Of a stretch of 64,000 bases of DNA, positions 18,309 to 27,512 are shown piece by piece. The notes under the pieces were generated by a model that saw only the letters and a program-made list of their open reading frames with translations, did not search any database and was not told the DNA's origin. This stretch comes from a virus, in IMG/VR virus record IMGVR_UViG_3300010401_000033, positions 1 to 64,000 of that record; one strand, written 5' to 3'. The position numbers were made by a program, and so were the translations under genes. Every line of letters starts with the position of its first letter. Position 1 is the first letter of the stretch.

Positions 18309-19529
18309 TTACTCCCAGTTCTTTGCCGCGTTGAAGTTGGCATGGCTAAATTGCAGACGATCAACGAGTTTTACAGCATTACCGATATGGTCAATTGCCA
18401 CAAATCCCTCTGGACTTGTTGCAGTGTAACCATCCGCAGTCTTGAGGAATGTCTGTGTGCCCTTGACCTGGGATAATTTTCGGATAATCATTAGTTTAGC
18501 ATAAATGATCGCATTTTGCAAGTCAAAAATGTTCTTGAGGTCTTGAGCATGGGCGCGAAAGAACCCAAGCACGGTAGTCTTTTCTTGGGTGCGCTTGCGC
18601 TTTGTCTCGGGTTGCTTGGCTTCCCCAATGGCTGCGGTCATCTTGGTATCAAGCCAACGAATAAAATCATTGGTGTGTGCCGTCGTATTCGTGATCGCGG
18701 TACCCTCACGGACCTTGGTGTTATTAAACGTCTTGACCCACATGCGGTAGAGTTCATTCATGGCAATCTGGTTCAGGACTTTTCCATTGATGCCCTGAAA
18801 AATTGATCCCGCACGACTGAGCAATCCATGCAATTCCTCGGTCTCTTTCGCGGTAAAGGTCGCCGTGCCTGATTCATCTACAAAACTTGCATCGCGGCAC
18901 CACACGTCCTTGGTGTGATTGAGATAGCCAATATCTATGCGGAAGGAGGCCTTGAGGGAGGCCATGGTTTTGCCACTATACTCAGTATGAAAGACTATTC
19001 CCACCTTTGATGCTGCCATGCGAGCCGCAAGCGTGGTGCCCAATGGAATCGCATAGGTGATGGTATTGGGTCTGAAAGTGAGGTACTTTTCACCATCAAT
19101 CTTCTCTGATTTAAGGTCGCCTTGCGTAAACATCAGGTCACCTTGGAGGATACCCTTAATCCCTAATTTTGGGAGATAGCGAAGGCACATCCGCAACTTA
19201 TCTTGCAAGCCTTCACTCTCATGGTTCTTGAGAATATCAGATTCAGTATAGTTCAACTTGGCATTCTTGGCGAACACACCCTTTGTGCCTACAAAGAATT
19301 TGCCATTCTCTGGATTCGTCCCACAAAACACCGCGGGGGCTCCGTCCCATTTCGTGGTGATATTGATAGGCTTATCCACATGTCCTGAGAGCATGGACTT
19401 CAAGGACATAAGGAAGGTGATGGATTGTCGTGCACCGTCCACCCCAAGATTCAAGACTTCATCCTCAAGGTGTTCAAGGTGTAAATTCTTTTCTGAGGCT
19501 TCTGTGATGTATTCCGTAAGTTTTTGCAT
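18309..19529 (-). CDS. Nucleic-acid ligase-like nucleotidyltransferase (DUF6267-like)
   Basis: 406 aa. It has a KxDG ligase motif I (TKWDGAPAVFCG), motif III/IIIa-like strands (GILQGDLMFT), a motif IV-like SPEGFVAI and a motif V-like KLVDR near the C-terminus. This is the order of the covalent nucleotidyltransferase superfamily (RNA and DNA ligases, capping enzymes). I recall such proteins in T4-like phages as DUF6267. The ATG at 19529 overlaps the upstream stop (TAATG); a 70-codon longer open frame runs through the neighbour and is rejected. Activity is inferred from motifs. Confidence 0.7.
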   Translation of the reverse strand: MQKLTEYITEASEKNLHLEHLEDEVLNLGVDGARQSITFLMSLKSMLSGHVDKPINITTKWDGAPAVFCGTNPENGKFFVGTKGVFAKNAKLNYTESDILKNHESEGLQDKLRMCLRYLPKLGIKGILQGDLMFTQGDLKSEKIDGEKYLTFRPNTITYAIPLGTTLAARMAASKVGIVFHTEYSGKTMASLKASFRIDIGYLNHTKDVWCRDASFVDESGTATFTAKETEELHGLLSRAGSIFQGINGKVLNQIAMNELYRMWVKTFNNTKVREGTAITNTTAHTNDFIRWLDTKMTAAIGEAKQPETKRKRTQEKTTVLGFFRAHAQDLKNIFDLQNAIIYAKLMIIRKLSQVKGTQTFLKTADGYTATSPEGFVAIDHIGNAVKLVDRLQFSHANFNAAKNWE

Positions 19530-20233
19530 TACTTCTTTCCGTACCTGGCTGAAAGCGCCTGGAGGTATTCTGGGTTGTCCAAGTCGGCCGAGGACTTCGT
19601 GAGGGACACGGCTTGCAATGCTGTGCTGAAACGATAGTTGTAGATGGGATGGCTTCCACCGCGCTTCAAACGGACACGCAGGCGAAGGTTCACGGTAAAC
19701 TTTGGAATGCCTAACTTGGCAATGTCCGATCCCATCCAATAGAACCCATATCCTCCACCGATCTGGATATAGTACGTCTTTTTACTCGCATAGTATTTGG
19801 CAACTGAATCACTAGGCACTTGCACAAAGAAGTCAGTGAATCGCTGATAATCGTGGTCCACATCCTTCTGTGTATATTGGGAGGTTGGCACGGTGAATTT
19901 GCGCGGGGCACCATGTCGACCCCATCGCAGATTGACTAAACGGGGCACACCAAGCGCCGTAAGAAATTCACGCATCTGCTTGGCAGAGTCGGTATCCGCA
20001 CCTCCAAGCACCCACTTCTTGGCTTTCAGGTCGTAATCCAAGGACCCCTGTCCAAAGTCTACCTTCAAATCTAACTTGACTTCTACCTTGTAAGGCTTCT
20101 GCTTGATCGTCAATTCAGCGTCGGGCGCATTGGAGTCTGAACCGGCGCTCTGGAAGGTCATCCTTTGGAGGCCTGCCTTCTTAAGAGACTTGTTCAGTTT
20201 GGATTCGTAAAGAATACCCTTGTTGTCTGCCAT
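19529..20233 (-). CDS. PD-(D/E)XK-like protein paired with the ligase-like gene
   Basis: 234 aa. An early segment reads APDAELTIKQKPYKVEVKLD, which fits the PD...ExK active-site pattern of the restriction-endonuclease fold: Asp, then E-V-K after one strand. The remaining domain is beta-rich and basic. It is co-translated with the ligase-like gene, so a joint role in cutting and joining nucleic acid is plausible. The late promoter at 20250-20257 suggests late expression. Confidence 0.55.
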   Translation of the reverse strand: MADNKGILYESKLNKSLKKAGLQRMTFQSAGSDSNAPDAELTIKQKPYKVEVKLDLKVDFGQGSLDYDLKAKKWVLGGADTDSAKQMREFLTALGVPRLVNLRWGRHGAPRKFTVPTSQYTQKDVDHDYQRFTDFFVQVPSDSVAKYYASKKTYYIQIGGGYGFYWMGSDIAKLGIPKFTVNLRLRVRLKRGGSHPIYNYRFSTALQAVSLTKSSADLDNPEYLQALSARYGKK

Positions 20234-20249
20234 ACACCCTCCAAACCAC

Positions 20250-20257
20250 TATTTATA
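20250..20257 (-). promoter_or_regulatory. Late promoter, TATAAATA
   Basis: Perfect TATAAATA on the minus strand 16 nt before the ATG of the PD-(D/E)XK-like gene, matching the T4 late consensus. Confidence 0.65.
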
Positions 20258-20837
20258 TGTAATGGAGGTACCCAGAAATGATATACTTGGGACTATTGAT
20301 GGGCTTGGCACCCCAATGTGGGAAGGTCCAAAGAGGGGGAAACATCAGGACCCGCCCTTGCACCGCAGGCACTAGGAGGTCCGGCTTATCAACTTCCTTC
20401 CCAAATCCTGTCTCTCCACCCACCTCTACGGTATTGAGATACCACAGGAATGCGAGGAAACGACGGGCTGACCCATAACTCCCTACATCCGTGTGGAGAC
20501 CGAAGTGGTCCTTTCCGTTCGGAAGATAGCGTTTCATCCTGAATTGTTCGTACCCAAACTGTTGGGGCCACTGAATATCAAATAAGACTTGTGCTTGAGT
20601 CATGTAGGCTTTCCAGGCATTCTGGACACACCCCACCATAATCTGGTGCTCCTCATGCCAGTATTGGGAGATATTCACTTCTTTGAAGTGCCGTACGCTT
20701 TTGAGCACAGTGTCCACCTGAACATCATTTTCATTCGCGTCAAATTTCTCTATCAGCCCCTTACAAAAATAGAACGGGAGAGTATCATCCCACACCTGGA
20801 CATGATTGCCGATTTGGATGCTTGGATTATACTTCAT
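20253..20837 (-). CDS. 2-oxoglutarate/Fe(II) oxygenase, prolyl-hydroxylase-like
   Basis: 194 aa. The iron ligands fit HTDVGSYG (HxD) and the distal His in FPHWGAKPI, with RFLAFLWYLNTVEVGGET and GRVLMFPPLWTFPHWG matching the prolyl 4-hydroxylase-like core. Such oxygenases are frequent in aquatic T4-like phages; the target is not known. The gene precedes the late promoter for the next operon and overlaps the helicase gene stop by 4 nt. Confidence 0.8.
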   Translation of the reverse strand: MKYNPSIQIGNHVQVWDDTLPFYFCKGLIEKFDANENDVQVDTVLKSVRHFKEVNISQYWHEEHQIMVGCVQNAWKAYMTQAQVLFDIQWPQQFGYEQFRMKRYLPNGKDHFGLHTDVGSYGSARRFLAFLWYLNTVEVGGETGFGKEVDKPDLLVPAVQGRVLMFPPLWTFPHWGAKPINSPKYIISGYLHYI

Positions 20838-22234
20838 ACCTTCACCCCTGTAAAGTCACGTTTGGTTCTCTCGAATGGTTTGCGGTCCGCAGAAGGGATG
20901 GACTGTCCTGACTGGGAGATATTCACTTGAGCGGAGGACGCCACATCATACAAACGCATCTTTGGGCGATCTACCCCGATCACAAATTTCTTGTTCACAT
21001 TCTTATCCATGTAACGGTTCTTTAAGACCTTTATCATGAATTGGTTGAGTTGATCCAACTCCTCAGTAGAAATGATCGCTGCCATGAAGTCTGCGGTGGC
21101 TGGCAACCCAAACGATTCTGAGGTGTCCGTCAACTCCAAATCAGAGTTATCAAATCCCCCTCGGGTCGTTTGTGTGGCTGAAACAATCGGCACTTTATTC
21201 TCTACTGCGAGTCCACGAAGTTCTTCGGCGATGGCTTTGATGTACGTGTAGGAGTTGACATTACCACCCTGACGAATGCGCGATGAAGCACAGATATTCA
21301 GGTAGTCAATAAAAATCAAATCGGGACGAAACGACTTCTTCAATGCCAACTCGTTCAGTAATGCACGGAAATGTAGCGTGGATGCCGAAGCGGTCGGATA
21401 TTCCTTGATAATCAATTTTCCATGTGTCTTGGACCGCAGGGCAGCAAATTTCTTATCATAATCAATCTTGGGAATCTGCTCAAGGAGTCCAATGTCCACA
21501 TTGAGAAGGTTCGCATCAATTCGTTCGGCAATCCTCTCCTCTGCCATTTCCATTGTAATGTAGAGGACGTTGAATCCCCGCGCCAGGGCAGCGGCCGCCA
21601 TATGGCACATCACAAGAGTCTTTCCGACTCCGGTGCCTGCCAGGAGAATGTTCAGGGTCTTGATAGAAAATCCACCACCTGTAATCTTATTGAAAAAATC
21701 CAGGTCAAAGGGAATCTTTTTTTCTTTTTTGTGATAGAAGTCAAATCGGGAATCCGATTGCTCCATGTAGTCATGTCCCACATGAGGGTCAAATGAGACG
21801 GCAAGGGCCTGTGTGAGAATTTCAGGAATTGATCCCTTGGGTTTCTTTTCGGGCCCGCCCTTCGTATCATCCATGATGCTTACGGCCTCAAGGACGGCGT
21901 TGTAGAGAGCGGAATCTTGGCAGAACTTTTCTGTCTGTTCGTTCAGCCAAGGAAGATCGGTAGGTTCTTTGCGGTCCTGGTGCACCTGTTTGAGTAATTC
22001 CACTGCATCACGGACCTGTTCTTCTTTCAGTTCGCGTGACTCAGTGAGATTGATAACCAGGGCTTCATGCGTCGGTGGATTCTTGAACTTCTCCACAAAC
22101 GCGGATATTTCCTTGAAAACGATTCGTTCTATGGGTTCTTTGAAGTAGGCTTCTTTGAGGAAGGGAATCACCTTCCGCATGTAGGGTTCACTATAAATCA
22201 GATTCTTCAATATCGTGGCTTCGAGACGGACCAT
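20834..22234 (-). CDS. 41: Replicative DNA helicase, T4 gp41 (DnaB-like)
   Basis: 466 aa, close to T4 gp41 (475 aa). The Walker A is NILLAGTGVGKTLVMC. The Walker B region is DLIFIDYLNICASS, followed by a sensor-type segment with VSATQTTRGG. The hexamer unwinds DNA ahead of the polymerase and recruits primase. I chose ATG 22234, which has GGGAG eight nt upstream, over an ATG eight codons earlier. Confidence 0.93.
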   Translation of the reverse strand: MVRLEATILKNLIYSEPYMRKVIPFLKEAYFKEPIERIVFKEISAFVEKFKNPPTHEALVINLTESRELKEEQVRDAVELLKQVHQDRKEPTDLPWLNEQTEKFCQDSALYNAVLEAVSIMDDTKGGPEKKPKGSIPEILTQALAVSFDPHVGHDYMEQSDSRFDFYHKKEKKIPFDLDFFNKITGGGFSIKTLNILLAGTGVGKTLVMCHMAAAALARGFNVLYITMEMAEERIAERIDANLLNVDIGLLEQIPKIDYDKKFAALRSKTHGKLIIKEYPTASASTLHFRALLNELALKKSFRPDLIFIDYLNICASSRIRQGGNVNSYTYIKAIAEELRGLAVENKVPIVSATQTTRGGFDNSDLELTDTSESFGLPATADFMAAIISTEELDQLNQFMIKVLKNRYMDKNVNKKFVIGVDRPKMRLYDVASSAQVNISQSGQSIPSADRKPFERTKRDFTGVKV

Positions 22235-22592
22235 TATATTCTCCCGAATTGTTTTCATCTGCGATAATTGCTACCAATACATCGCCTATCAGAGTTGTAA
22301 ACTCTTGTGATTGTACCAAGTCTGCCTTGGATAATCCAGCAGAATCCCAAATAGTATATTGATACGCCAGGCGATGGGAGGTGCCCTCTGGCACGACCTT
22401 CACATGACCATAATAATATACCACATTCGCATAAGGTCCGTCAAGCAGTTTAACTGCGGTAACTTTCTCCTCTGCGAGGATGATCTCAGTAAAGAGAAAA
22501 TCCTTATTTTCCTTTTTCAGTGGTGTCAGCGTCGGGGTCTGCTGCCAGAATATCCCCATAAGCCACTTGAAAAGTCTTGCGAACATATTCAT
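22191..22592 (-). CDS. Conserved small protein between uvsX and helicase
   Basis: About 133 aa; the start is uncertain. The well-formed part begins near FLFTEIILAEEKVTAVKLLDG and continues with a beta-strand rich domain and a final QSQEFTTLIGDVLVAII. The first 30 residues overlap the end of uvsX in another frame. ATG 22592 has a GAGG site and is my choice. No family is recognised. The position suggests a recombination or replication accessory role. Confidence 0.5.
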   Translation of the reverse strand: MNMFARLFKWLMGIFWQQTPTLTPLKKENKDFLFTEIILAEEKVTAVKLLDGPYANVVYYYGHVKVVPEGTSHRLAYQYTIWDSAGLSKADLVQSQEFTTLIGDVLVAIIADENNSGEYNGPSRSHDIEESDL

Positions 22593-23550
22593 TGAATGCC
22601 TCATTCTCTAAGATATCTTTCCAGAATGCCATATCCTTTGTATCGGCTTCTCGGACCTTGGTTTTCTCACCCTTCTTGATATACCAACCCGGACTCGGCT
22701 TCTCAACGAAGCCACCGTCAAGCGCAATCTGTAAGAGACCGGAGTACTGTTCAATCCCATAATCAAAGATTGCGGTAACTGGGAACTTGGATTTTTCCTT
22801 CACCTGGCGTGATTTCTCAATGTTCAAAACAAAGTTGAATCCTTCAACCTTCCCATCCACCTTCTCTTGTTGACGACCAACAATCCAAATAGTGTCAGCG
22901 GCAAAGTAGGACCCAGTTCCACCACCCACAATATCCTTCGGGAACATCCCGATCTCTTTGTATGTATGGTTAATCACCACAAGGGGAATATCCTTGATCT
23001 TGAGGTGCGGGGTAATCATACGGAAGAGTGATTTAATCGCCTTGGCGCGAGTCATATCAGCCACACTCTTACCCTCAATCGCATCCTCCACTTCCTTGAG
23101 GGAAGCAAGTTGTCCGATGGAGTCAATCACAATCATGAGGGGATCACCGCGCTTGGCTTCGGCTAACTGAATCATGATGTCATGCTTGAGTTGTTCCACG
23201 TCGGTGATGGGTGTGTGAAAGACCTTTTTCTTATCAACCCCGAAGGTATCAAAGTAGGCTGGGGGCGAACCGAATTCTGAATCGTAGAACAAAATGGCAC
23301 CGTCTTTATGCGCGGTTTGGAAGGAGCGCATGAGAAGGAGGGCGAGACCTGTCTTAAAGTGTTTGGAGGGACCAGCGATCTGGGTGACCCCGGAAGTCAA
23401 TCCACCTTTGAGGGTGCCAGAGAGCGCAATGTTGATGATTGGGACTTCGGTAGGGCAGTTCTGGCGTTCGCCGAATACCTCAGAGTTTTCTAAAACACTC
23501 GCAATCTCGACACTGGAAGTTTTCTTAAGACGATCCATCATTGATGACAT
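22504..23550 (-). CDS. uvsX: UvsX recombinase (RecA family)
   Basis: 348 aa. The Walker A is the T4-type variant AGPSKHFKT, the Walker B is LMIVIDSIGQLAS, and DNA-binding/L2 residues follow GGGTGSYFAADTIW. It forms filaments on single-stranded DNA and drives strand exchange for recombination-dependent replication, working with UvsY (52 kb) and UvsW. ATG 23550 has a GAGG site. The promoter is at 23583-23611. Confidence 0.93.
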   Translation of the reverse strand: MSSMMDRLKKTSSVEIASVLENSEVFGERQNCPTEVPIINIALSGTLKGGLTSGVTQIAGPSKHFKTGLALLLMRSFQTAHKDGAILFYDSEFGSPPAYFDTFGVDKKKVFHTPITDVEQLKHDIMIQLAEAKRGDPLMIVIDSIGQLASLKEVEDAIEGKSVADMTRAKAIKSLFRMITPHLKIKDIPLVVINHTYKEIGMFPKDIVGGGTGSYFAADTIWIVGRQQEKVDGKVEGFNFVLNIEKSRQVKEKSKFPVTAIFDYGIEQYSGLLQIALDGGFVEKPSPGWYIKKGEKTKVREADTKDMAFWKDILENEAFNEYVRKTFQVAYGDILAADPDADTTEKGK

Positions 23551-23582
23551 AGTAAATCCTCTGGGTGGGTGAGCAAAAACAT

Positions 23583-23611
23583 AGTATAACAGAAACGGAC
23601 ACAAAAATCAA
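23583..23611 (-). promoter_or_regulatory. Sigma70-type promoter of uvsX
   Basis: TTGATT, 17-bp spacer, TATACT. The -10 box lies 32 nt before the uvsX ATG, which has its own GAGG ribosome site. Confidence 0.7.
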
Positions 23612-23850
23612 GTCTTGGGGCTAGGAGTCCTAGCATCGGTAGGTTTGAAGTAGACCCCACTATTCAAAAATCCATTACAATCAACGGTAGGGCAGTACCA
23701 TTGTGCATAAAGTTGCTTATCATCATGTCCTTTGGTGCGAACCCCGGCGATCAGATCGGCAGAACTGAATTCCTTACCGCAACGGGTACAGAGGCAGGGA
23801 CCAACATACTTCATCTTCGGTAGATGGACTTGGCGAAAATCTTTTTTCAT
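23608..23850 (-). CDS. Small zinc-ribbon-like protein
   Basis: 80 aa with two Cys pairs, CLCTRCGKEF and YCPTVDCNGF, spaced as in zinc ribbons. It is encoded between the MazG-like and uvsX genes. A nucleic-acid binding role is likely but not shown. Confidence 0.6.
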   Translation of the reverse strand: MKKDFRQVHLPKMKYVGPCLCTRCGKEFSSADLIAGVRTKGHDDKQLYAQWYCPTVDCNGFLNSGVYFKPTDARTPSPKT

Positions 23851-24143
23851 TGGACGGTTCCTAATTCTTCTGAGACGGTGAGAAAATGCTCCACTCGTTC
23901 TTTCTTGGCTTCAATGGCGGCACGATCCTTGTCGTCAATACAATCAGGAAGAATCCCTTCATCCTGACACATTTCAATCAACGCCATACACTCAAGGAAT
24001 TCCTGATAGAGACGTTCACGGGCTTGTCCCTGGCGGGTGGGCCAGGTATGAGTTGGACCAAAACGGATACACTTTGATGCAGCCTGTGACACCTCTGAGG
24101 CTTCTTCGGCAACCTGCAATAATAGGGCTTCACTACGATTCAT
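23847..24143 (-). CDS. MazG-like nucleotide pyrophosphohydrolase
   Basis: 98 aa. LLLQVAEEASEVSQAASKC and the downstream ERLYQEFLECMALIEM fit the two-helix EExxE...ExxD fold of MazG/dUTPase-2 type NTP pyrophosphohydrolases. They cleave NTPs or alarmone-like nucleotides. ATG 24143 overlaps the polymerase stop (ATGA), so it is co-translated with gp43. A second, different MazG-like gene lies at 27106-27498. Confidence 0.65.
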   Translation of the reverse strand: MNRSEALLLQVAEEASEVSQAASKCIRFGPTHTWPTRQGQARERLYQEFLECMALIEMCQDEGILPDCIDDKDRAAIEAKKERVEHFLTVSEELGTVQ

Positions 24144-26749
24144 GAGAAGAAATCCTCCAATGTAAACTGCGTTTCTGAATGCCAACCTATTGACGATAAC
24201 ACTATATTTAGTGGTTCACGAAAGGTTTTTTCAAATTGTTCATCGTAATCCACCTGTTTTTCCAACTCAAATTCTTTTGGAATACGTTGGATGAACGAAA
24301 TGACCGTATCGTCAAACTTATTACCCTTCTTCAAATGGACGAACTTCACCTTCTCACCATTCTGGATCGTCTCATACTGACCATCCAATTGCATCTTTTT
24401 GAGCCAAAAGTTATAAATCAATGCGCCCTTCACATGAATTGGGGTACCGCTCACATAAATAGTGCTACCTTCGTCAGGCTCTCCAAATCCACTGAACCGA
24501 CGTTCCTTCTTGCCAGTCTTGTTGATGTACTTATCCATCCCGTTGCACCCACGAGGAAATGCGATATCACTGATAGGAAGTGTCCGAAACTCTTTCTTGA
24601 ACGCTTCCACAAACGCAACCAACTCCTCCTCGGTACCATTCATGATAATTTTTAGTGCTGCCTTAATCTTCTCACGCACCAGACTTGGTGTGGATGACTT
24701 AATGGCTTCCAGTCCATGAATCACCATCTTGGCTTCTTTGTAGCGCACCCCTTCACTATCCCACACGTTGAGGATGTACCGTTTCTTCGCAGTCCAGATA
24801 CCCTTGTCAGCCAAAGCCTCACGCTTCATTTTCATCTTCTGAGCATACGCATGAGTATAGTCTGCCAAGGCTTGAAAACTTACATCCAGGACGCTCTTGA
24901 TCTTCGTCCTAAAGACTTGATCCATGAAGTTAATCACCTTCTGCGTCTCCTGGGGCCCTTTGAACACCTTAGCGACCAGTGGTTCAAGATTTAAGTAAAC
25001 TGAATCGGTGTCACTGGCAATCACATAATCTTTATTCTCACTCTTCAACAAACCATTGAGATAACCATTCAATTCGTTTCCGATCCATCTGATACTCAAT
25101 TGTCCTGCCAACGTAATTCCTTCGGCAATACGAATATCAAAGAACCGGAAGTATTCACTACCCATGGCGCCGTAGGCTGAATTGAGTCCAACCTTTTTGG
25201 CTAATTGGAGGTTCTCATAACGAGAAATGATGGAGGTAAGTTCTTTTCGTCGTTCAGCATCGGTGCAGGCCTCCTTTTCCTTCTCAGCCTCAAGTTGCTT
25301 TGTCTTATACACGACACGCGATTCAAACATGTTTTGCATGATCTCAGCAAGGAATCCAATCCGAGTCGTCGTGAAGAATTGTCCATTTGGAGTAAGGGTG
25401 CAGCCCACTAATTTTGAGAGGTCGACCTTCTTTTCAAGCAACCGCTCAACATTCACCGTCTGTTCCAAGACCCCGCGCATAGCATCGGTATAGTTCTCAG
25501 GTTCAATCAACGTCTCAGGTGACATATTGTACTGCATCATGAGGTGGGGATACAAACTGGTCAAGTCCAACCCCATCACATTCTTGAATAGTCCACAGAG
25601 CGGAGGCTTCACATATGCGCCTTCATAGGCTTGATCTTTGCTGGTGTGCTTCTTCGGGGGAACAACTATTCCCTTCCCACGCAAGAAGTTGTAGCAAATT
25701 GCATCCCACATACGCACCTGGGTGAAACAATCCTCGTAGTTGGTCTTGTTATCATACGCCAGAATTATCGCCAGATCAATCAAACGCCCCTTGGCGTTCA
25801 ACTTTTCTACCAACTCAACGTCATGAATGTTATACTCAATAAATTTTTGGAAATTATCTCGGTAGAGGTTATGGAGGGTTTCGTATTCAGAGTAGTCAAG
25901 TTTACGTTCCTTGAGTTCCACATGGGCGATATGGTCTAACTTATAGGACTCTTGGTTATAGTTCTTTGCATATTTGCGGAAGAGTTGCAGATAGTCAAGG
26001 GTTGCCAGTCCCAAAAGTTGATAGGTTGTGACAGGTTTTCCGTAGAACTGATCCTCTTTGCGAGTGATGCGACCCCAAGGGCTCAGCCAACGGGCCCGTT
26101 CTTCACCCATACCCTCAAGGCAAGCCATACGATTCACAAGGTAGGGAATATCAAAGGTCTTAATGTTCCATCCGCTGATGATATCAGGCGACTTATCCTT
26201 CCAGAGCGACATGAAGGATTCAAGCATTGTTTGTTCATCAAAACAATACTTCCATTCAACATCTGGTCGGTGGGGAATGAAGGTCTTGCATCCAAACACA
26301 TAATACTGTGGGTCGTTGGAGAACTTCACTGTGATGGCAGTAATGGGATTATTCGCAGTGTCCACATTAGGCATTCCGCCTTCTGATCCGACTTCAATAT
26401 CAACATAGGCCACCACAACCTTGTCGAGGGCCCATTCAATTTCTTTTTCGGGGTGTTGGTCTGCAATGAAGGTGTACTCAAACTTTGAATTACCAAAGAT
26501 CGTGAAACTCTCCACCTCTTCATATTTTTTGATGAATTCACGGGCATCAGCAATCCCATCGAACTGCATTGGTTCAACGGCATTGCCTTGGAGGTCTCGC
26601 CAGTAATCACGGCCTGGGAGTGTGGGGGCAGGAGATGGGACATAAAGTGTCGGCGAATACTCCATCTTCATGTGTACGCGCCGACCGTTCTCTATGCCAC
26701 GATAATAAATGTAATTACCCTGACAGGCAACATTCGTGTAAAATTTCAT
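24140..26749 (-). CDS. 43: DNA polymerase, T4 gp43 (family B)
   Basis: 869 aa (T4 gp43 is 898). The 3'-5' exonuclease motifs are VDIEVG at about 116, WNIKTFDIPYL and YNIHDVELV. The polymerase motifs are DLTSLYPHL (A), KKVGLNSAYGAMG (B) and ASDTDSVYL (C). It replicates the genome with clamp gp45 and loader gp44/62. The frame could start at a GTG five codons earlier, but MKFYTNV is the family start. The ATG at 26749 lies 5 nt after a -10 box, so the message may be leaderless. No intein or split was seen. Confidence 0.96.
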   Translation of the reverse strand: MKFYTNVACQGNYIYYRGIENGRRVHMKMEYSPTLYVPSPAPTLPGRDYWRDLQGNAVEPMQFDGIADAREFIKKYEEVESFTIFGNSKFEYTFIADQHPEKEIEWALDKVVVAYVDIEVGSEGGMPNVDTANNPITAITVKFSNDPQYYVFGCKTFIPHRPDVEWKYCFDEQTMLESFMSLWKDKSPDIISGWNIKTFDIPYLVNRMACLEGMGEERARWLSPWGRITRKEDQFYGKPVTTYQLLGLATLDYLQLFRKYAKNYNQESYKLDHIAHVELKERKLDYSEYETLHNLYRDNFQKFIEYNIHDVELVEKLNAKGRLIDLAIILAYDNKTNYEDCFTQVRMWDAICYNFLRGKGIVVPPKKHTSKDQAYEGAYVKPPLCGLFKNVMGLDLTSLYPHLMMQYNMSPETLIEPENYTDAMRGVLEQTVNVERLLEKKVDLSKLVGCTLTPNGQFFTTTRIGFLAEIMQNMFESRVVYKTKQLEAEKEKEACTDAERRKELTSIISRYENLQLAKKVGLNSAYGAMGSEYFRFFDIRIAEGITLAGQLSIRWIGNELNGYLNGLLKSENKDYVIASDTDSVYLNLEPLVAKVFKGPQETQKVINFMDQVFRTKIKSVLDVSFQALADYTHAYAQKMKMKREALADKGIWTAKKRYILNVWDSEGVRYKEAKMVIHGLEAIKSSTPSLVREKIKAALKIIMNGTEEELVAFVEAFKKEFRTLPISDIAFPRGCNGMDKYINKTGKKERRFSGFGEPDEGSTIYVSGTPIHVKGALIYNFWLKKMQLDGQYETIQNGEKVKFVHLKKGNKFDDTVISFIQRIPKEFELEKQVDYDEQFEKTFREPLNIVLSSIGWHSETQFTLEDFFS

Positions 26750-26754
26750 CCTGT

Positions 26755-26783
26755 AGTGTAACACAGGAGGGCCCGGGTGTCAA
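26755..26783 (-). promoter_or_regulatory. Sigma70-type promoter of DNA polymerase
   Basis: TTGACA, 17-bp spacer, TACACT. The -10 box ends 5 nt before the gp43 ATG, giving no room for a ribosome site in the transcript. Confidence 0.7.
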
Positions 26784-26788
26784 GCACT

Positions 26789-27109
26789 TTATGCTCGTCC
26801 TACCCCTGGCGGTAACAATATCCCTGATCCGAATGCCGTGTTGTAGGAATTCTCCAAATCACGCTGAGGGGTACCCACCGTGAGGATATCTCCGACCACA
26901 AACGAAAGACCAGTCTCCCATTCCGTGGTGTATTGCAAGAATGGAGCGAATGCCATACCGACTTGCCCCTTGGGCGCACCATCTTGTCCTGGCACCATAA
27001 TTAACTGTACCGGTTTACTGAGAATTACCGCTTTCTTCTCTTCGTCCTTATCAACCAAGTCTCCGAGAATTTGTAGACCATTATTAAATACCACTAACTT
27101 CACGCTCAT
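26789..27109 (-). CDS. Sm/Lsm-like small conserved phage protein
   Basis: 106 aa. The strand pattern VKLVVFNNGLQILGDLVDKD, followed by KAVILSKPVQLIMVPG and PFLQYTTEW, then DILTVGTPQRDLENSYNTAFG, matches a conserved small beta protein of aquatic T4-like phages that I associate with an Sm-like fold. A similar pattern occurs in the protein at 49995-50483. RNA binding is suspected, not shown. ATGA overlap with the next gene. Confidence 0.55.
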   Translation of the reverse strand: MSVKLVVFNNGLQILGDLVDKDEEKKAVILSKPVQLIMVPGQDGAPKGQVGMAFAPFLQYTTEWETGLSFVVGDILTVGTPQRDLENSYNTAFGSGILLPPGVGRA

Positions 27110-27498
27110 GATGAAACCTCCATGTTAAAAATTTGTTGACGAATGATTGGGGCGAGATCGGCTTTGGAATACGTTGGTGGCTTCACCCACTTCCCATCCT
27201 CTCGCTTGTGTCCACCAACCTTGGACATGTTGGAACGATGCACTTCTTGGAAGATCGGGTCCATATCAAGACCGTAGGAGACAGCCGTGCCGTACACCAC
27301 ATAGAGGATATCAGCAAGGCCGTCGGCAATGCCAATCAAATCCTTTTTATCCATTGCTTCTTTCAGTTCATCAAATTCTTCCTGGATCAACCGTACCCGA
27401 AGTTCCTGCGTCTCATGATCGACAATGGTGGGGTAGACACTATCAGGTATTTCAAAGGTCTTGTGAAACTCTGCCACTTGTTGCTGCTCTTTAATCAT
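27106..27498 (-). CDS. MazG-like nucleotide pyrophosphohydrolase, second copy
   Basis: 130 aa. EEFDELKEAMDKKDLIGIAD and GLADILYVVYGTA give the metal-binding EExxE and ExxD/D-type helices of the MazG fold. C-terminal residues (SNMSKVGGHKREDGK) match the usual product-side tail of all-alpha NTP pyrophosphatases. It hydrolyses nucleoside triphosphates, possibly dUTP or dCTP. It is not closely similar to the first copy, so this is not a recent duplication. Confidence 0.8.
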   Translation of the reverse strand: MIKEQQQVAEFHKTFEIPDSVYPTIVDHETQELRVRLIQEEFDELKEAMDKKDLIGIADGLADILYVVYGTAVSYGLDMDPIFQEVHRSNMSKVGGHKREDGKWVKPPTYSKADLAPIIRQQIFNMEVSS

Positions 27499-27512
27499 AA
27501 TAAAATCCTCTG

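Noticed and set aside
24206-24212. CTAAATA late promoter before the first MazG-like gene
   Set aside because: It lies in the coding end of gp43 with no further support; likely chance.
24140-26749. Intein or split in DNA polymerase
   Set aside because: All exonuclease and polymerase motifs are in one continuous frame of normal length.
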